A stretch of DNA of 64,000 nt, from NCBI GenBank assembly GCA_001414485.1, contig LLEY01000201.1, positions 1 through 64,000 of the forward strand, read 5' to 3'. Both the position numbers and the translations under genes were made by a program. Shown here in pieces: positions 58,936 through 64,000 of the stretch. This DNA comes from Calycina herbarum. Lineage: Eukaryota; Ascomycota; Leotiomycetes; Helotiales; Pezizellaceae. Each line of letters starts with the position of its first letter. Positions within the stretch are counted from its first letter, which is position 1. The notes below the pieces were generated by a model. It saw nothing but the letters and a program-made list of their open reading frames with translations. It was not told the DNA's origin and searched no databases.

Positions 58936-61297
58936 CTAATCACTCTCCTCATCCTCACTCTCATCCCCACTCTCATCCTCCTCCTCCGCACTCCTCAACC
59001 ACTCAATAAAAACCCCCGTCTTCCCCCTAACCCTCGTCATCTCCTCATCCTCCCCCTCCAACCCCTCACTTTCTGTCCACCACCTCAGAAAAGCCTCCTC
59101 CTCCACAACATCCATTTGATACAATCTCTGACAAACCGCCGCCAGCACCACATCCCCCTTCAACCGATGACTCAAATCCTTCTGCAGACACCCCAAGAAA
59201 TCAACTTGATCCTCCTCATTCCCCTCAATAATAGCAACGGTTTTCAAAAACTTCTCAGCACCCGAGACACCGAAGACATTCGTCGTCGCTTTGGAAGCAT
59301 CGAGCCCCTCATCTACGAGTTGCGAGATGCGTTTCGAGAATGCTACAGCGATGGCGCGACGGATTTGATGGTCCGTGGCGTTATTGCTGAGTCGGAGACC
59401 CATGAACTCTAGTTTTGCGGAATCGAAGTCACCGTTTTCTTTGAGGGTGGCTAGGATGCCTTCCACAGCGTCGTGGTGGAAACCTTCGTTTGAGGAGCCG
59501 GTTTCGCCGTCATCGGAGATGGAGCCTGCGAAACTGGAAAGACGGGAGCGGGAGGTGGTAGGTGATGGGGCGCTGAGTTCTGAGGAGAGGGTAGAGATGG
59601 ATTCCGAGGAAATGTTTAGGTGTTGGGTGCTGTATATGAGGTGTGAGTGGAAAGCAGAAGATTCGTCGTCTGAGAATTCATCTGGGTCTTCGAAGGAGTA
59701 GCCTTGGCCTTGTTCTCCTACTAATTTTGGTTCTGAAGCGACTTCCTCTGTTAACTCCTCATCGTCCTCATTGTTTTCGAGCTTCCTCTTTGCTCGTGTG
59801 ATTCTTGCTCCTGGTGCTATTTCCGTGTTGTCTGCGATTTTGACTTTGAAGGAAATCAGAGCTCCTGGCTGAATCGTACATTTCCTCCCAATAACTGCTT
59901 CGTTGGCAATAATTGCTCTGTCGACCGTTGACCCATCTCCAATACTTACATCATCCCAGATGTAAGCATTACTGATATTGACATTCTTGCCAATAAAACA
60001 CCTTCTCCCAATGATACTGTTCGACACCTTACTGCCATCACCAATACTAGTATCTTTTCCCAAAATCGTATTCTTCCCCGCCTTGCAAGTACGTGCCAGT
60101 ACCACACCATTCTCCTTGCACAAACCACCCCTCCAATACTTGTAACTCTGCCCAGCAAGAAGATTGCTATCCGGAACAAGAGGATACGTCCACCTCGCCA
60201 ACACATCCTTACTAACCGCCTCATAACTCTGAAGATTCACCGCCCTCGCCGCATAATGATCCTGCACAATCTCCGTATGCAAAGTCTTCCCATTCAACTC
60301 ATAATCCTTCAGCACGCCATGCAAAAAATGCCGTCTGGGAACCTCATAATCGAAACTTTCCGCCCACAAAGCCAGTACATCAGGTGTACAAATATCAATC
60401 CCACAATCGATTAAATCCGTGCGGATCTCCATCTCCGTATGCTCCGTCAACAGATCCGGGTCAATATTCACATATTTATTCGCTTGCAAAGGATTCATCT
60501 CCTCATAATGCAAACACCGATTCTTCCTCGGATCAATCACGAAAACCGGCGTGATCCCTTTAGACTTCGTTCTATGTTCCTCAATCCCTCCACTTCTCAA
60601 AATCATCGTCATAATCGCATTTTTATCCGCGATTCTCCTCGCTCGATGAGCAGCTAATGCAGCATCAATTGGTAAATTCGAGACCAAATCCCCATGAACG
60701 AGTAGGAAATCACCCGTGATTAGATCCCTTCCGTCTAAATCCCGTAATGCGTCGCCTACAGAGCGAGCTGTCGTCTTGACGATTTCCAGGGAATTGAAGG
60801 GTGAGGCGGCCGATTTGAGCGGATACCATTTTGAGGCATGGATGTATTTTTCGACTTCTTTGGTGTGGGCGCCGCAGTAAATGTAGATATCTGCCACTCC
60901 TGACATGGCAAGGAATTCGAGGGTGTATTCGATGAGAGGGGTGTTTGCTAGAGGAAGTAGGCACTGTATACTATTAGTTCCTGTATAGCTACTCCAATTC
61001 TTATACGGCAGAGATATGCGAATGGAGGGGCGACTGGAGGAAGAAGGTGTAGTTACTCTCGGTGTCTCCAAAGTAAAAGGATTAAATCTCGTCTCAAAGG
61101 AATCCGCAAGTATCTACCCAGTAACAAAGTTAGCATCGCATTTACACAATCCTCCTCCTTCCCTCTTCCAATTCCTCCGCGGGCAAACATACCACAGCCT
61201 GCAAAGTCTCCTCCCTCTCATCCTCAACTTTCTTCCCCCCTCCACCACCAGCTTTCTTGCCTTTCGCCGCACCCTTTACCCCACCAGCTTTCGACAT
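58936..61297 (-). CDS. GCD6: Translation initiation factor eIF2B subunit epsilon
   Basis: Catalytic subunit of the guanine nucleotide exchange factor for eIF2. Exons (minus): 61297-61193, 61113-61057 and 60963-58936, with introns of 79 and 93 bp (GTATGT...TAG; GTAACT...ATACAG). Splicing gives AVILADSFETRF and TPRCLLPLANTPLIEYTLEF, the family's start; the second intron has no stop, so the unspliced ORF runs through it. The product is 729 residues. A nucleotidyltransferase-like fold comes first, then left-handed beta-helix hexapeptides (NTILGKDTSIGDGSKV through GRKCTIQPGALI), an acidic linker, and the C-terminal W2 HEAT domain with the acidic-aromatic FLRWWTESE motif and a Glu/Asp-rich end. The N terminus is a Lys/Gly-rich leader. 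No lesions. Confidence 0.95.
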
Positions 61298-62299
61298 TGC
61301 GCCTAAGCTCTCTTCGCGCGAAGAGTCAGTCCCCCGAGTAAGTAGAAGTCGTGAATCAATCAAATTGTCAAATCCCTTGAGTAACTGCTTCGAAAGACTA
61401 AAAGGTCACATTCGTGGTTTTGTAGTATGCGCAGATGTTCTTCAAGATGTGACTGCGATTGAGTCATTGAGTCAGCCCTGCCTGCCCCGTCTTTGAACAA
61501 AATCTCTCCTCCCGAACTTCAGCCACAGACCACAGCCTCGTCTTGCAGTGACATTCAACACCTCACCGGCGGGGCAAGGGTCCTAAACCTAAGCTGGAAA
61601 ATTATGATCCGATATTGTTCCATAAAGGTCTAGACTCATGACATCCCCAGACTCTTATTACGACGTCGTCGTCAAGCCCTCTTTCCTCTTACGCTCTTCC
61701 TCTCCTCTATTCATTTCCTCTCAATCTTCCTAGTTCGTCCCGACGCGTCGCATCTACGGAATACAAAGTATCTAGGTATCAAACACCCCACCTCAAAAAA
61801 CCCCTCACTGAATCTCCCCAGGTCTCTACCAAACTACGCCGAAAAAGGCCAAGATCATAAAATTGATCTCACATCGCGTTTTTACACCAATGGATATTGA
61901 ATATTGACATGTCAATACTTTTTTTTTATAGCTAAAATCAAAGACAACGATAGCCCTCAAGGGCGGATATACCCACCAGCGCCCACCACCCAGCAACCAA
62001 CCAACCCATAAAATGCATCATGTTCGCGACTTCCCACCTTGGTGGTGCCCAAAAAACGCCTGAGAGAGGACCAATAACTACAACTATTTCCGAAAAAAAA
62101 GCAATCAAACGACCATCCCCCATGTTCTCCTTCTGGGTAACCTCTTACCACTCATTTGGAAGGGAACATCACGTCTCCTTATCAACATTTCTAAAGATGC
62201 CAGTTATATTTACAAATTTCAAAAGGCCCCAGCTAAGCCCGATCTAGGCGAGAGGAATCGATTTTTGGATGTAAAATATCATCATCTACGAGATCATTG
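61298..62299. other. Intergenic between eIF2B-epsilon and SKN7
   Basis: About 1 kb. The part next to 61297 is the eIF2B-epsilon promoter and the right part the SKN7 3' end. A poly-T run lies near 61920. No supportable ORF. Confidence 0.4.
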
Positions 62300-64000
62300 T
62301 CATTGTGGATATCCTGCCGGTGGTGGTGGATACATTCTTTGTCGTTTAACGTCATGCTCATCAGAGACTCCGCCCGATGTCATATCCGACATGACCCTTC
62401 GATGTGGTGCTCCTCCTCTTGGTGGTCCTGGTCCTAGTGGCGAGGTCTGTGAAGGTGGGTAGTTTGGTTGTTGTTGAGGAGGGTGCGTGGGGGTCATGGC
62501 ATAGGGATTCTCTCTCATGGGTTGCATATGATACCCAGCGGGAGCGTTTCCAACAGGTGATGGACCAGGTATTGTGTTTGGTGAGTGCCAGGACGCAATG
62601 GTTGCTGGTGATTTTCCTGGTGATGTCTCATCCTTGAGAGATTGTGAAGCTGAAAGCTGTCCCATGTTCAAGCCAAGTGGTGGATGGGACGAGTTGTTGG
62701 GTGTAGAAAATCCAATTGCTTGTGGGATTTGTGCTGAATTTGGAAATTGTGGGTTCGCAGTTTTAAGAAACGATGGCAAATGCTTTTGGAGCGACTTGAG
62801 CATTCCTTCTTTGGTGAATGGTTTCGGCAAGACATCATTCATTCCTATAACAAGTTAGAAATTGTAGCGAAAAGTTTCGTGCAATCAACTTACCATATCG
62901 GAAATACATGTCAATATCGTCAGCTCTTATGTTGGATGTCATTGCGATTATAGGAATAACCGGTTTTAGGTCGCGGATACAAACAGTTGCAGAGACACCG
63001 TCTAGATTGGGCATGATAATATCCATGAGAATCAAGTCGAATTGGTCGCCGCCATTATTCATTTTGTTCACAGCCTCAAGTCCATCTCTCTGTTGAAAGG
63101 TCAGTACCAATTCACAAAGTAGTGGAATGTTGACTTACAGCTATCTCCACCCCACATTCATACATTTGCAGGAACTTGGCGCCAATTTTCGCACACATCT
63201 TATCATCCTCCACAAGCAATACTCGAGGCTTATTTATTCCCCATATTGGTTCCATCAAGCTTTTCTTTCGACTAGATGTTGAATCTTCTTCAATTGGCTG
63301 CCCCGAAGACATCTCTGGCATTTGGTTTACGGACATCAGTCCATTCGGTGGGAGAGAATAAGGTATATTGTTGATATGTTCGCTGTCGACCGGATCGATT
63401 CCATTGGTGTGTCCTACGGGGTAGACCATGTTATCTAGATCATTACCCACTTGGTACCCCATCTGAGCACTTGGAGCATTCGTATGCGGTAGATTTGGTG
63501 CCACATGCTGCTCATTTGGAGGTGTCGAGTAGTCGGCGCGTAGATGGTACTCCTGAGTCATCTGCTCCAACTCTCTGTTGGGTAAATTCTCTGCTGAAAA
63601 TTCCCCGAGTAACTCGGATGCTTGTGCTAAAGGAGATGCTGGATGATCGTCCACCACGCCTTCATTTTGAACCGCTTCGCCAGCGCTGATTCCGCCAACG
63701 CCATTTGGAAATTGTCCGGTCACTTTACTATTACGTCTCTGCGTGTCGAGGTTGTGCAGGAAACCCATCACTCTATGCATTGCCCCGTCATGGTTCTTGA
63801 CAAATTTCTGCAGTTGAACGACTTGTTGTAATAATACCACGTGGCCTTGAGCGAGATCTTGGTATCTTTCCGAGAGGTGTTGAAGTTGTTGCTGGGTAGC
63901 TACTAATTGGGTATTGATGAGATCTATTTGTTGAGCGGGATACGGGTCTTCTGCGGCCTGGGCGGGCTTTCGTGGTGCGGGTGCCTTTCGTCTGATATTA
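62300..64000 (-). CDS. SKN7: SKN7-type response regulator transcription factor (5' part outside window)
   Basis: Exons (minus): from beyond 64000 to 63139, 63089-62894 and 62844-62300. The two introns are 49 bp each, with GTAAGT donors and CAG/TAG acceptors. The visible part starts after the HSF-type DNA-binding domain with RRKAPAPRKP, then a Gln/Leu coiled coil (about 63960-63770), a Ser/Pro/Asn-rich linker and a receiver domain. The receiver has acidic residues in LLVEDDK, the phosphoacceptor Asp in LILMDIIMP, Thr in AMTSN and Lys in PKPF, so all catalytic positions are present. The C terminus is a long Pro/Gln-rich tail ending AGYPQ. SKN7 receives phosphate from the YPD1 phosphorelay and controls oxidative, osmotic and cell-wall stress genes. 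The DNA-binding domain is inferred, as it is not in the window. Confidence 0.9.

Overview
The window comes from a filamentous ascomycete (Pezizomycotina, probably Leotiomycetes). The genes carry short 44-93 bp spliceosomal introns with GT(A/G) donors and CTAA/CTGA branch sites. Housekeeping proteins are fungal in type: MRP51, eIF2B-epsilon, SKN7 and thymidylate synthase. The transposon-rich block has the TA-rich, stop-riddled look left by repeat-induced point mutation (RIP).

Layout. 1-2.4 kb: AT-rich remnant and a fragment resembling a fungal NACHT/NLR gene. 2.4-24.1 kb: gene-bearing DNA with a RelA/SpoT-domain protein, a CorA-like membrane protein, a frameshifted proline-rich secreted protein, thymidylate synthase, a decayed low-complexity gene, MRP51, an uncharacterised 462-residue protein and a Cys-rich two-exon gene. 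This part ends in a three-gene cluster: a nucleoside monophosphate kinase, a viperin (radical SAM) gene with two internal stops, and a CYTH triphosphatase-like protein. 24.3-52.9 kb: a RIP-eroded island of nested elements, namely three Ty3/Gypsy elements with paired LTRs and target duplications, two partial relatives, two pogo-like DNA transposons and two small solo LTRs. 52.9-58.8 kb: three uncharacterised genes, one cut off by the island and one with many lesions, plus a pair of inverted arrays of a palindromic GATCTTGAGATC motif lying between two tail-to-tail genes. 58.9-64 kb: eIF2B-epsilon and the 3' part of SKN7.

The most notable region is 20.9-24.1 kb. Viperins make 3'-deoxy-3',4'-didehydro-CTP, a chain-terminating nucleotide, from CTP. 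Here a viperin shares a 437 bp bidirectional promoter with a UMP-CMP/adenylate-kinase-family enzyme and converges on a CYTH-fold triphosphatase-like protein with a mitochondrial-type leader. This recalls the vertebrate RSAD2-CMPK2 pair and bacterial viperin-kinase pairs, with a CYTH protein as an added partner. In this genome the viperin copy appears inactivated while its neighbours look intact. Coordinates of spliced genes are outer limits; exons are in the evidence text. All functions are read from sequence and family knowledge, with no database search.
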